From NCBI RefSeq assembly GCF_947500065.1, contig NZ_CANMQT010000004.1, positions 1 to 64,000 on the forward strand: a DNA stretch of 64,000 nt, read 5' to 3'. Below, piece after piece: positions 53,451 to 62,854 of the stretch; the stretch's first letter is position 1; the number at the start of each line of letters is the position of its first letter. The DNA comes from an uncultured Aquimarina sp. (GTDB taxonomy: Bacteria; Bacteroidota; Bacteroidia; Flavobacteriales; Flavobacteriaceae). The notes under the pieces were generated by a model, which was not told where the DNA came from, searched no databases, and saw only the letters and a list, made by a program, of their open reading frames with translations. The translations under genes and the position numbers were made by a program.

Positions 53451-55160
53451 ATGAGAATACTAAAATTAGTATGTAGTTTCATCCTACTATTAACATTTGA
53501 AACCTATGCTCAGCATCAATCTGCTATTCCCCAAGATATAGAGAAAACGATAGATAGTTTATTTAATCCATGGAAGCAACCAAACAGTCCAGGAGTCTCT
53601 TTTGCAATCATAAAGGATGGAAAAGTAATTTCTAAAAAAAATTATGGTCTCTCCGATATCGAAAATAAAACACCCATCACATCGCAGACTCGTTTTAATT
53701 TAGGACAGAGCTCAGCTCATTATACAGCGTACGCACTTCTGAAGTTAGTTACAGAAGGTAAACTCTCTTTGGGTGATGATGTTCGTAAACATATAAAAGA
53801 ACTTCAAAGTATAAAACAAGTCATAACCGTAAAGGATCTATTATATGGTGCCAGTGGAATTTATGATTATCAAGCTCTTAAATCAATTTGCGGGTGGGAT
53901 TATACAGAGAATTTTTCTCAAAAAGATATTTTACGATTAGTAGCATTACAAAAAAAATTGGCTTTTAATCCTGGTACTGACTACTCAGAAGCTGATATTA
54001 ATTTTGCTTTACTAGCAGAATTAATAGGAAATGTGAGCGGTAAGTCCTTTAAAAATTATATGGAAGAAGATATTTTTAAACCTATAGGAATGACGAATAC
54101 ATTCATCAGGACTAATCTAACCACAATGCATCAAAATGTAGCACACTCTTATAGATCAGAAGATGATAAAACTATTCTTAATAATTCAGGAAATACTGTA
54201 TTAGGAATTAACAATATGTATTCCTCAATAGATGATTTGATCTTATGGGAATATCATATAAACAGCGCTTCTGGGAATGACCAAAAAATTGTCCAACAAA
54301 TGAATGGTATAATAAAATTAAACGACGGGAGAACAAATAGTACTAGTTCTGGTGAGCTTACTTTAGGGCAATTATATGGCCATAAAGAAAGAGGTTTATT
54401 TTCTACCTATATCTTGGGAAGCGGTAGTGGACATGATAGTTCTATTTTTAAATTTCCTACTCAAAACTATACGGCTATTGCTTTAAGTAATAATGGAGAT
54501 GGATACAATGGTTACTTAGGAGTAATCGCTGCGCATAATATTCTTGAAGAACATTTTACAGAACCCGAAACAACGAATTTTAATACCCTAAAAACAAAAT
54601 CATTATCAAAGAAACAACTTCAAAAATTTGAAGGGCATTATTGGGATCAATTAGGAGAATTAAGCAGAGACATTAAAGTAATCAATGATACCTTACGGTA
54701 TGTAAGAACCAATGGCAATACCAATGCTTTAATCCCGCTAGAAAACAACAAATTTCAAATGAAAGTTCAATTTGATGATAAAATTTATATCGAATTTCCT
54801 GAAGACGAAACTGATGTTATGGAGTTTCAATATCTAGGAGCAGAACCGATTCGATTTGAAAAATATATCCTGAAAGCTTATAACACACAAGAAATTAGTA
54901 ATCTCTTTGGTGGAGTTTATATTAACCATGAATATAACATTATGTATAGCGCGATGGCGGATAATAACAAACTAAAGCTAAGCAATGTAAAGAATGGAGA
55001 TATCAGCTTTACTCCTATCACATCAATACTGTTTTCTGGCGATAGTTGGTTTTTAAGGAGTATTGAATTTACAAAAGATAAAAATCAAAAGATAAATGGA
55101 TTCTATGTAAAAAACAACGCTATTAGGAATCTGTGGTTTGAAAAGGTCGTAGTCAATTAA
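53451..55160 (+). CDS. Beta-lactamase-fold protein with degenerate active site
   Basis: A 569-residue secreted protein (signal ending ETYAQ) of the class C beta-lactamase/esterase family. The N-terminal domain aligns clearly (VSFAIIKDGKVISKKNYGLSD, LVTEGKLSLGDDV, LYGASGIYDY), but the SxxK motif is replaced by Q86-S-S-A89 and the YxN motif by E180-A-D182. The KTG/HxG region reads GSGSGHDS. An intact serine hydrolase seems unlikely. The C-terminal 180 residues form a lipocalin-like extension often seen in this family. Operon partner of the DJ-1-like gene. Confidence 0.85.
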   Translation: MRILKLVCSFILLLTFETYAQHQSAIPQDIEKTIDSLFNPWKQPNSPGVSFAIIKDGKVISKKNYGLSDIENKTPITSQTRFNLGQSSAHYTAYALLKLVTEGKLSLGDDVRKHIKELQSIKQVITVKDLLYGASGIYDYQALKSICGWDYTENFSQKDILRLVALQKKLAFNPGTDYSEADINFALLAELIGNVSGKSFKNYMEEDIFKPIGMTNTFIRTNLTTMHQNVAHSYRSEDDKTILNNSGNTVLGINNMYSSIDDLILWEYHINSASGNDQKIVQQMNGIIKLNDGRTNSTSSGELTLGQLYGHKERGLFSTYILGSGSGHDSSIFKFPTQNYTAIALSNNGDGYNGYLGVIAAHNILEEHFTEPETTNFNTLKTKSLSKKQLQKFEGHYWDQLGELSRDIKVINDTLRYVRTNGNTNALIPLENNKFQMKVQFDDKIYIEFPEDETDVMEFQYLGAEPIRFEKYILKAYNTQEISNLFGGVYINHEYNIMYSAMADNNKLKLSNVKNGDISFTPITSILFSGDSWFLRSIEFTKDKNQKINGFYVKNNAIRNLWFEKVVVN

Positions 55161-55190
55161 GAAAGTTTTATCTCATTTTAATCTTAAATC

Positions 55191-55225
55191 AAAAAATCCA
55201 ACCACTATAGTGATTGGATTTTTTT
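55191..55225 (+). terminator. Convergent terminator
   Basis: A long stem (AAAAATCCAACCACTA with TAGTGATTGGATTTTT, one mismatch) with T runs on both sides. It lies between the beta-lactamase-like gene (+) and tRNA-Pro (-) and can serve both. Confidence 0.85.
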
Positions 55226-55226
55226 G

Positions 55227-55301
55227 TCGGGGTGGCAGGATTCGAACCTGCGACCTCCGCGTCCCAAACGCGGCGCGATAACCGGGCTACGCTACACCCC
55301 G
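55227..55301 (-). tRNA. tRNA-Pro (anticodon TGG)
   Basis: The minus strand folds into a full cloverleaf: acceptor CGGGGTG / CACCCCG with discriminator A, anticodon stem CCGCG / CGCGG around TTTGGGA with anticodon TGG, and T arm GCAGG-TTCGAAT-CCTGC. CCA is not encoded. It reads CCN proline codons. Confidence 0.95.
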
Positions 55302-55325
55302 ATATGGTTATCCTTTTTGCGGGTG

Positions 55326-55333
55326 CAAATATA
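55326..55333 (-). promoter_or_regulatory. -7 element of tRNA-Pro
   Basis: TATATTTG on the minus strand, followed by CACC, lies 24 bp before the tRNA 5' end. This fits TAnnTTTG and typical strong tRNA promoters of the phylum. Confidence 0.65.
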
Positions 55334-55434
55334 AGTAAACTCTTTTGTTAAATCCCAATGAATCTTAAAAACTATTTCATTTTATATGATTTACTTTTCT
55401 AAAACATATTTTGTTACCGTAATATTACTTCAAA

Positions 55435-56064
55435 CTATGATTTTTTACGGCTTCTTTTTAAAACCTTTTTTAAGCTCAATGCTAATAAATAACTAGTCTG
55501 ATCGTATGCTTGATTCACCCTACTTAAATCATTAAAAAGACCTTCTCCTAAAAACCCTCTTATTACTGGTGTTTCAGTAGCATATAATTCTTCATTAAGA
55601 TTTTCCGTTTTCACAAATCTAATAGTAGTTTTTAGTTTAGCTCTTTGATATATTACACCACCATGATATCCCATATACATCCAATTAGTTTCTACAATAA
55701 TTGTATAATTAGTATTGGATACATCACTAGTCAATTTTAAATCTGTATAATATTCCGCAGTTTCATTAAAAGCTGTAATAAAAGTATTTAGCCAATCTTC
55801 TTTTTTGGAAAGTTCATAAGCTTCTAACCAGCGTTTCCCACCATCAGGAGAAATTTTCTTATTCCAAGCTTCTTCTTTAATTTTTAAAAAATCTGTTTCT
55901 GGAATATGATCTCCGTCCATTCTAAAGCCTTCGGGAAAGGTAAACTTTACTCCTACCTTAGTCTCTCCTTTTAAAAATTGCAACTCTTTTTTATCAATTT
56001 TTATTCTTTGTCCAAAAGAAGATATACATATAAAGAAAAATAGCACAATTAGTTTTTTATTCAT
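55435..56064 (-). CDS. Secreted protein of unknown function, paralogue 1
   Basis: A 209-residue protein with a signal peptide (ending SSFGQ). It is homologous to the gene just upstream: both mature parts begin QRIKIDKK followed by FLK-x-ETKV, and share a WLEAYEL/WLESYKI segment, an N-Y-x-I-I-E strand, a GYxGG loop and TxTPxIxG. The C terminus is basic (KKVLKRSRKKS). I do not recognise the family. The 5-bp gap to its paralogue indicates one operon. The protein probably acts in the periplasm. Confidence 0.75.
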   Translation of the reverse strand: MNKKLIVLFFFICISSFGQRIKIDKKELQFLKGETKVGVKFTFPEGFRMDGDHIPETDFLKIKEEAWNKKISPDGGKRWLEAYELSKKEDWLNTFITAFNETAEYYTDLKLTSDVSNTNYTIIVETNWMYMGYHGGVIYQRAKLKTTIRFVKTENLNEELYATETPVIRGFLGEGLFNDLSRVNQAYDQTSYLLALSLKKVLKRSRKKS

Positions 56065-56069
56065 CTTTC

Positions 56070-56687
56070 TTACTTTACTATTCTTTTTAACTGAAGATTC
56101 AACAAATATCCCAGCTTTTTATAACACTCTCCAGTTCTAAGAATGGTTCCAAACTCTCCATAGGCATAATTGCCTATTATCTTTGGGGTAGTGGTGCTAT
56201 ACAAAATGGTTTTAGGGTCAGACTTCTTAATAAACTTTAAAGTAACTTCTAATTTTGCTTCTTCTCTAGCCACACTAGCTCCACCTCCATAACCAGGGTA
56301 AAGCCAATCCCCTTCTATAATCAAAAGATAATTTGTTTCATCATCAGAATTTGTAAATCTTAAATCACTATATTTCTTTAACTCGTTATTAATGCTAGAT
56401 AGAAAATCATTCTGCCATGTTGTTTGTTTTGCAATTTTGTATGATTCCAGCCATTTAGCACCTTTAGAAGATTTCTTAGTATTTCGTCTTTCTTGCATAT
56501 AAGCTATGAATTCTTGTTCGGACATTAGGTCTCTAAAAAAAGTCATATCCTTCGGAAATGTCAACTGTACATCAACCTTGGTCTCATTTTTTAAAAATTC
56601 CAGTTTTTTCTTATCGATTTTAATTCTTTGAGCAGAAGAAATTGTACTGGAAAAAACCAGAAAAAAGAAAATTGTTTTTCTAAACAT
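56070..56687 (-). CDS. Secreted protein of unknown function, paralogue 2
   Basis: A 205-residue protein with a signal peptide (ending TISSAQ) and the same pattern as the next gene: RIKIDKKKLEFLKNETKVD, WLESYKIAKQTTWQNDFLSS, LLIIEGDWLYPGYGGG and TTTPKIIG. The pair came from a tandem duplication. It is divergent from the TonB receptor gene, with about 110 bp between the starts. The function is unknown. Confidence 0.75.
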   Translation of the reverse strand: MFRKTIFFFLVFSSTISSAQRIKIDKKKLEFLKNETKVDVQLTFPKDMTFFRDLMSEQEFIAYMQERRNTKKSSKGAKWLESYKIAKQTTWQNDFLSSINNELKKYSDLRFTNSDDETNYLLIIEGDWLYPGYGGGASVAREEAKLEVTLKFIKKSDPKTILYSTTTPKIIGNYAYGEFGTILRTGECYKKLGYLLNLQLKRIVK

Positions 56688-56795
56688 TCGATAACATATT
56701 TAATTGATTTTATTTTTTGATCAGAATACAATTATAAGTTATTTTTAAGAACCAATACTCAATTAGTTTACGATATTTGAGCAAAACTCCACCTT

Positions 56796-59078
56796 TTGAG
56801 AAAAATAATAATATTCCTTTTATTTTCTATTACACACACAATTAATGCACAGTTTGAGATATCTGGATTAGTCATAGACAAGACAACATTAATTCCCATA
56901 AATAACGCTACCATATTAGATGTAAAAACCGGTAATAAAGTACTATCTAACAATCAAGGTACGTTTGAACTTCTAAGCAATGGAGTTATCGAAGTTTCTT
57001 ATTCAGGCTATCTAACTCAAAAGATTATAACTCTTGAAAATCAATCCTTGACTATATCTCTTGTTCCAGAAATTAATCAATTACAAGAGGTATTTATAAA
57101 TAATCAATCAATACCGTTACTGGAAAAATATGCAACCGATGCAGTCACTACCCTAAACAAACAAGAAATCAATCGTGGTAATACGATCGAATTGCACCCA
57201 ATCCTAAATAAAGTCCCAGGAGTTTTTATGCAAAACGGGACGCTAAATACTAATCGAATTACTATTAGAGGTATTGGTGCAAGAAATTTATTCGGCACTG
57301 CAAATATCAGGACTTATTTTGGAGATATCCCATTAACTGATGGTAATGGAGAATCATCTATAGAAGATCTCGAATTAGCTTCCTTATCAAGAATTGATAT
57401 TCATAAAGGACCTTCATCTAGTAGTTATGGTGTTGGTTTAGGAGGAACCATCATACTAAGGCCTGAATTTATAAATAATCAGACTATAGAGGCCTCCTTA
57501 TCAAGCTCTTTAGGAAGTTATGGCTTACGAAGAAATGTTGCAAAAGTTGCCATCGGAGGACAAAAATCGGATCTTAATATCATCTACAGCAATAACCATT
57601 CTGAAGGATATCGAGATAATAACACTTACAATAGGAATACAGTCACAGTTACTTCTTCTATATATTCTGGAGAGAAAAACAACTTTTCTATTATTGCCAG
57701 TTATGTTGACCTTAAAGCTGGAATCCCTAGTTCTTTGGATCAAGAAGATTTTGATAACAATCCACAGCAAGCGGCTTTTACTTGGGGGCAATCCAAAGCA
57801 TTTGAAGATGTTAACTATGGAATTGTAGGACTTTCCTGGAAACATGATTATAACACATCATTTTCGCAACATACCAGTATATTTACTTCTTTCAGGAATA
57901 ATTACGAGCCAAGACCATTCAATATTTTAAAAGAAGAATCCAACACGATTGGAATTAGAAGTAGAATTGTTGGAACGACTACCTTATTCAAAAAAAAATG
58001 GAACTGGACAGCAGGTGGAGAATTATTTTTTGATTTTTACAATGGAAAAACTTTTGATAATTTATATGAAGATTTTCCAATAGGCACTGGTAGCGTTTTA
58101 GGAAACCAACTCTCAGATCTTGATGAAAAAAGAAATTATTATAATCTTTTTGCAGAAACCAACATAAAACTGAACAACAAACTTCAATTCAATTTTGGAA
58201 TACATCTAAACCAGACATTTTTTGAAATTGACGATGAATTTTTAGATGATGGTAATGATAGTTCTGGAAGCTTTGATTTTGACCCAATTCTTTCTCCCAA
58301 AATTGGAGCAAACTATCAATTAAATAATAATTTCATTTTTTTCGGAAACATAGCACATGGTTTTTCTACTCCTACTACTTCAGAAACTTTATTACCAGAT
58401 GGAGAATTCAATCCGAATATACGACCAGAAATTGGTTGGAATTATGAAATAGGTACTCGATACAACTTTTTAGAAGGTAAATTATATGGAGCTCTTTCTG
58501 CATATTCTTTAAGAGTTAAAGATTTACTAGTAGCCAGAAGAACTGAGGAAGACAACTTCTTTGCTATCAATGCAGGGAAAACGATTCATAATGGAATTGA
58601 AGGAACACTTAATTATAGACTTCTCCAAATGGATAAAGGTCAACTAAATGTATTTATCAATACAACCATCAATGACTATGAATTTGATAACTTTGTAGAT
58701 CTGGATAACGATTTTTCTGGTAATGATCTTACAGGTGTTCCATCGCATATTATTAATGCAGGAATTGATTTTATTAAGAAAAAAGGAATCTACGGAAACC
58801 TTAATTTTCAAGCTATTAGTAAAATACCTGCAAATGATGAAAACACTGTTTTTAGTGATCATTATGAATTATTACACGGTAAAATAGGATACAAAAATAA
58901 TCTTGGCAAACATGTTTCCTATGACGTCTATTTAGGAATTAATAATATTTTAGACACTAAATATGCCTCTCAGTTACAAATTAATGCTAGAGGGTTTGGT
59001 GGTAATGCTCCCAGATATTTTTACCCAGGATTACCTTTTAATATGTATGGAGGCATTAACATAAAATATAGATTATAA
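56796..59078 (+). CDS. TonB-dependent outer-membrane receptor, candidate PQQ importer
   Basis: A 760-residue receptor. From the TTG start it has a signal peptide (ending THTINAQ), a short carboxypeptidase-like domain (residues about 22-95, FEISGLVIDKTTLIPINNAT), a plug (LNKVPGVFMQNGTLNTNRITI, then IHKGPSSSSYGVGLGGTIIL) and a 22-strand-type barrel ending in YRL. It is not a SusC type and no SusD follows. A PQQ-type dehydrogenase and a cytochrome c gene come next on the same strand. By analogy with E. coli PqqU, the substrate could be PQQ. Iron chelates are the main alternative. Confidence 0.85.
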   Translation: MRKIIIFLLFSITHTINAQFEISGLVIDKTTLIPINNATILDVKTGNKVLSNNQGTFELLSNGVIEVSYSGYLTQKIITLENQSLTISLVPEINQLQEVFINNQSIPLLEKYATDAVTTLNKQEINRGNTIELHPILNKVPGVFMQNGTLNTNRITIRGIGARNLFGTANIRTYFGDIPLTDGNGESSIEDLELASLSRIDIHKGPSSSSYGVGLGGTIILRPEFINNQTIEASLSSSLGSYGLRRNVAKVAIGGQKSDLNIIYSNNHSEGYRDNNTYNRNTVTVTSSIYSGEKNNFSIIASYVDLKAGIPSSLDQEDFDNNPQQAAFTWGQSKAFEDVNYGIVGLSWKHDYNTSFSQHTSIFTSFRNNYEPRPFNILKEESNTIGIRSRIVGTTTLFKKKWNWTAGGELFFDFYNGKTFDNLYEDFPIGTGSVLGNQLSDLDEKRNYYNLFAETNIKLNNKLQFNFGIHLNQTFFEIDDEFLDDGNDSSGSFDFDPILSPKIGANYQLNNNFIFFGNIAHGFSTPTTSETLLPDGEFNPNIRPEIGWNYEIGTRYNFLEGKLYGALSAYSLRVKDLLVARRTEEDNFFAINAGKTIHNGIEGTLNYRLLQMDKGQLNVFINTTINDYEFDNFVDLDNDFSGNDLTGVPSHIINAGIDFIKKKGIYGNLNFQAISKIPANDENTVFSDHYELLHGKIGYKNNLGKHVSYDVYLGINNILDTKYASQLQINARGFGGNAPRYFYPGLPFNMYGGINIKYRL

Positions 59079-59122
59079 ATAATTATTATTTGTACTTTTC
59101 AAAAGTAAAACCAATTATAGCT

Positions 59123-60244
59123 ATGAAGAATTTTATATTTCTCAAACTATTAGTATTATGTACGCTACTTTCTTGCGCCCAAGAAAAGAAAAATGATATC
59201 CCAATAGCTCCTGACCCAAAAAATTATACTACGGAAATTGTGGTTCCGGATTTACAAATTCCATGGGGTATGGTTTGGCTTCCTGATGGAAGCATGCTTA
59301 TTACAGAAAAAAGTGGTGAATTGATTCATTATAAAGATGGAGTCAAAACCCAAATTGGTAATGTCCCTGAAGTATATAATCGTAACCAAGGAGGATTACT
59401 GGATATAGAGCTACATCCTAACTATAGCAAAAATAGATGGTTATATATCACATATTCCTCTAGAGAAGGATCCGAAAAAGGAGGACATACCGCATTAATC
59501 AGAGCTAAACTCCAAAATAATCAATTAACTTCTATTGAAAAATTATACAAGGGAACTCCTAATACTACTCGTGGACACCATTTTGGTTCTAGAATAGAAT
59601 TTGATAATGAAGGATATCTGTATTTTAGTATTGGAGATAGAGGAAACAGAGATGAAAATCCGCAAGATGTAACCAGAGATGGTGGAAAAGTTTATAGATT
59701 GAATGATGATGGAAGCATTCCTAGCGACAATCCTTTTGTAAGTAAAGCTGGAGCAAAAAAAGCGGTCTTTTCTTATGGACACAGAAACCCACAAGGAATG
59801 GCCATCAATCCTGTCGACGGAAAAATATGGGTACACGAACACGGTCCTAGAGGAGGTGATGAAATAAATGATATCAAAAAAGGAGTAAACTATGGGTGGC
59901 CAATTATTACGTATGGAATTAATTATAGTGGATCCTCAATTACGGATATAACCAGCAAAGAAGGAATGGAACAACCAATATATTACTGGATCCCTTCAAT
60001 CGCTCCAAGTGGAATGGATTTTGTGACCAGTGACAAATATCCTGAATGGAAAAATGACTTGTTAGTAGGCTCTCTCAAGTTTCAATATTTAGAACTTATA
60101 GAGTTAGATGACAATAAAGTAGTCGGTAGAAAAAAAATAGTAGAAAATATTGGTCGAGTGCGCAACGTTCGGCAAGCTCCCGATGGATATATTTATGTTG
60201 CCGTAGAAAATAAAGGAATCGTAAAAATCATCCCTAATCCCTAA
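59123..60244 (+). CDS. PQQ-dependent sugar (aldose) dehydrogenase, lipoprotein
   Basis: A protein of 373 residues from ATG 59123; a TTG 33 bp earlier would misplace the lipoprotein signal (LCTLLSCAQEKK). The beta-propeller family of soluble glucose dehydrogenase and YliI/Asd shows IPWGMVWLPDGSMLITEKSG, GGLLDIELHPNY, RGHHFGSRIEFD, GHRNPQGMAINP and HEHGPRGGDEIN. These include the histidine and arginine expected around PQQ. It oxidises aldoses in the periplasm, probably passing electrons to the cytochrome encoded 3 bp downstream. Confidence 0.9.
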   Translation: MKNFIFLKLLVLCTLLSCAQEKKNDIPIAPDPKNYTTEIVVPDLQIPWGMVWLPDGSMLITEKSGELIHYKDGVKTQIGNVPEVYNRNQGGLLDIELHPNYSKNRWLYITYSSREGSEKGGHTALIRAKLQNNQLTSIEKLYKGTPNTTRGHHFGSRIEFDNEGYLYFSIGDRGNRDENPQDVTRDGGKVYRLNDDGSIPSDNPFVSKAGAKKAVFSYGHRNPQGMAINPVDGKIWVHEHGPRGGDEINDIKKGVNYGWPIITYGINYSGSSITDITSKEGMEQPIYYWIPSIAPSGMDFVTSDKYPEWKNDLLVGSLKFQYLELIELDDNKVVGRKKIVENIGRVRNVRQAPDGYIYVAVENKGIVKIIPNP

Positions 60245-60247
60245 TGA

Positions 60248-60733
60248 ATGTTGGTTAAACTAAAGATAAGAAAACGTTTAAAACAAATACTGATTTTAGA
60301 AATCATTTCTATTCTGTTTTGTATTTCTATGTTAGCTAAACAAGGTACGTCTAATAACAATGGATATGTCACAAATGTCAAACTGGATTACCAAGAGACA
60401 GAACTATCTAAAAGTATTATACGGGGCGAGGAGATTTATGTTGATTTCTGCATGCAGTGTCATTTACCTGATGGAAAAGGAACCCCTAAAATTTTCCCTC
60501 CATTGGCTGGATCAGATTGGTTAGTAAATAAGCGCAAAGAGAGTATTCACTCGATAAAATATGGATTAAATGGCCCTATAAAAGTCAACGGAATTACTTA
60601 TAATAGTGCTATGACACCTCTAGGGTTAGAAGATGAAGAGATAGTAGATGTTATGAATTATATTATGAATAGTTGGGGTAACAAACAAGAAAAAATAGTT
60701 ACTATCGAAGAAGTGATTGCAGTAAAGAAATAA
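60248..60733 (+). CDS. Cytochrome c, probable electron acceptor of the dehydrogenase
   Basis: A 161-residue c-type cytochrome with an N-terminal membrane segment (LILEIISILFCISML), which may be a signal or an anchor. The haem site is C68-M-Q-C71-H72, and the distal ligand is probably M122 in NSAMTPLG. The region LPDGKGTPKIFPPLAGSDWL is typical of small class I cytochromes in sugar and alcohol dehydrogenase systems. It begins 3 bp after the dehydrogenase stop and is followed by a terminator. Confidence 0.92.
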   Translation: MLVKLKIRKRLKQILILEIISILFCISMLAKQGTSNNNGYVTNVKLDYQETELSKSIIRGEEIYVDFCMQCHLPDGKGTPKIFPPLAGSDWLVNKRKESIHSIKYGLNGPIKVNGITYNSAMTPLGLEDEEIVDVMNYIMNSWGNKQEKIVTIEEVIAVKK

Positions 60734-60803
60734 CAGTAATTATAACTCATCTTTAAATCCTGTATTTTAAGAGTTAAAACATTTCATTGATTAAAAACAT
60801 AAC

Positions 60804-60833
60804 AATCTTAACATAATTTACGTTAAGATTTTT
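60804..60833 (+). terminator. Terminator after the cytochrome c gene
   Basis: AATCTTAAC and GTTAAGATT form a 9-bp stem with a 9-nt loop and five T residues. It closes the TonB receptor-dehydrogenase-cytochrome operon. Confidence 0.72.
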
Positions 60834-60880
60834 ATAACTATTACAAAACATATTCAGAAAGTCTGTAGAAACCAAGATTT

Positions 60881-61633
60881 ATGAAATCTCTATTATTTTT
60901 TGCCATCCTTTTCATAAGTTACTCTGGTTATAACCAACAAATAGATTATGAATCTCCTAATAGATATAGATTTAAGTACAGATCCATAGTATACAAAGGA
61001 TCAAGAATGGACATAACGGCGCAGCTTAGAAAAATAAAAAATGGCCCTAAATTTTCTGGTATTCCAGAAGAAATACAAACTGGACTTAATGAACTTTTTA
61101 TAGATGCTAAAAGTCAAGCATTCCCTAAAGTATATCGAAAAAAGGCAATTTTATTTCTTGATGCTTTATATAATTATGAGGAGTTCGTAATTATGTACAA
61201 TGGTGCTCTTTATGAGGTTGTTGAAAAGTTAAAAAGAGATATGAAACGCATCGATTTCAAGCTTGAAAGGCAATATATTAAGTCTAAAACAGCAGTAGAC
61301 CGCGTAAAAAAGAATGATTCGACGAATACAAAGGAAATAACTTTTTTAAATGAAGAACGACAGAAAAGTTTAATTAGATTGGCAAGTCATCGGTGGATGA
61401 AGAAAAAATTTGACGCATATAAAGGCATCAATATTGTCAAAAACCCAGATGAACTTATTACAGAATTTAAGAAAGCAGAAGCTTCATATATATTTTCCCT
61501 TTTTAACAAAAAAAGTGTTGATGAGATCAAAAAGTATCTTGAAAATGAAATTATAGATTTTTACTATAAAAAGGCAATTGTAGAAATTGACCCAGAAAAA
61601 CTTGATCTTCAATACATCAATAAATATAACTAG
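60881..61633 (+). CDS. Secreted or periplasmic protein of unknown function
   Basis: A 250-residue protein with a probable signal peptide (LLFFAILFISYSGYNQ). The mature part is basic and helical, with a coiled-coil-prone stretch (residues about 115-165). No catalytic motif is recognised. It follows a terminator and lies 46 bp before anmK. It may be an independent gene. Confidence 0.65.
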   Translation: MKSLLFFAILFISYSGYNQQIDYESPNRYRFKYRSIVYKGSRMDITAQLRKIKNGPKFSGIPEEIQTGLNELFIDAKSQAFPKVYRKKAILFLDALYNYEEFVIMYNGALYEVVEKLKRDMKRIDFKLERQYIKSKTAVDRVKKNDSTNTKEITFLNEERQKSLIRLASHRWMKKKFDAYKGINIVKNPDELITEFKKAEASYIFSLFNKKSVDEIKKYLENEIIDFYYKKAIVEIDPEKLDLQYINKYN

Positions 61634-61679
61634 ATAAAAAGAATATTGTTAAAAATATTTTACTAGTTTGCATGAATAA

Positions 61680-62765
61680 ATGTCAACTCTTCCTATAACA
61701 TACAAGGTAATTGGATTAATGTCTGGAACTTCTTTAGATGGTTTAGATATTGCTTATTGTCAAATAGAAATACAACAAGGTTTATGGTCTTTTTCTATTC
61801 TTAAAACGAAAAACGTTGAATATAGCAAAGAACTTAAAAACAAGTTAAAGAACGCAGTAAATCTTGATGCTGTCAATCTACTTGCCTTTAACAACACTTA
61901 TGGATCTTGGTTAGGCTTACAAGTAAAAAATTTTATAGACCAAAATAATCTTACAGTAGATTTCGTTTCAAGCCATGGTCACACGGTTTTTCATCAACCA
62001 GAAATCGGATTAACCTATCAGATAGGTTCTGGTCAACATATTGCTAATTCATGCAATCAAAAAGTGATTTGTGATTTTAGAACCAATGATGTCGCCCAAG
62101 GAGGACAAGGAGCTCCGTTAGTTCCAATTGGAGATCAACTGTTATTTAACAAGTACGGTTTTTGTCTTAATCTAGGAGGAATAAGTAATATTTCGTTCGA
62201 CCTTAATGGTAAAAGAATAGCCTATGATATTTCTCCTGCCAATATGTTATTAAATCTTATTTGTGCTACCATACATGTTGAATATGATGATGGAGGACAG
62301 CTTGCCAGAACAGGAACATTAAACAATGAAATGCTAGCATCATTAAATAGACTAGCCTTTTATGAGGAACCCTATCCAAAATCACTAGGGTATGAATGGT
62401 TTGTAGAAAAGGTTATTCCAATTATTAAAAACACCGAGGATTCTGTTGAAAATTTATTACATACTTCAGTGTTACACATCACAGAACAAATTGCTAACGC
62501 AATAAAGAAAACTGACAAACAAAATTCATCTCTTTTGATAACTGGTGGTGGTGCTAAAAACGACTTTCTAATAGAAATTTTACAACAAAAACTTCAAAAA
62601 TTCTCCAAAATCATTATACCCGACACCAGTATTATCGATTATAAAGAGGCTTTAATCTTTGCATTTATGGGAATATTAAAAGATAGGAATGAAATAAACT
62701 GTCTGAAATCAGTTACTGGTGCTAAAATAGATACTGCTTCTGGAGTTATTTATTATCCAAGTTAA
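61680..62765 (+). CDS. anmK: Anhydro-N-acetylmuramic acid kinase
   Basis: A 361-residue cell-wall recycling kinase that opens and phosphorylates anhydro-MurNAc. Motifs include VIGLMSGTSLDGLDIAYC for ATP binding, SHGHTVFHQP, DFRTNDVAQGGQGAPLVP with the catalytic Asp, LNLGGISNIS and LLITGGGAKN. Length and start (MSTLPITYKV) fit the family. The uridine kinase gene follows with its own promoter. Confidence 0.95.
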   Translation: MSTLPITYKVIGLMSGTSLDGLDIAYCQIEIQQGLWSFSILKTKNVEYSKELKNKLKNAVNLDAVNLLAFNNTYGSWLGLQVKNFIDQNNLTVDFVSSHGHTVFHQPEIGLTYQIGSGQHIANSCNQKVICDFRTNDVAQGGQGAPLVPIGDQLLFNKYGFCLNLGGISNISFDLNGKRIAYDISPANMLLNLICATIHVEYDDGGQLARTGTLNNEMLASLNRLAFYEEPYPKSLGYEWFVEKVIPIIKNTEDSVENLLHTSVLHITEQIANAIKKTDKQNSSLLITGGGAKNDFLIEILQQKLQKFSKIIIPDTSIIDYKEALIFAFMGILKDRNEINCLKSVTGAKIDTASGVIYYPS

Positions 62766-62830
62766 TATTTCTTTTTATTCTCACCATTAATAAAAAAAAG
62801 GCTATCACTCAAAAACTCGATAACTATTTC

Positions 62831-62838
62831 TAAATTTG
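62831..62838 (+). promoter_or_regulatory. -7 element of udk
   Basis: TAAATTTG matches TAnnTTTG, 16 bp before the udk ATG. A clear -33 element is not seen. Confidence 0.55.
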
Positions 62839-62854
62839 CCAAAAACAATAGGGA

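Noticed and set aside
59090..59122. TTG start for the PQQ-dependent dehydrogenase
   Set aside because: It would place polar residues before a clear lipoprotein signal peptide that begins at ATG 59123.
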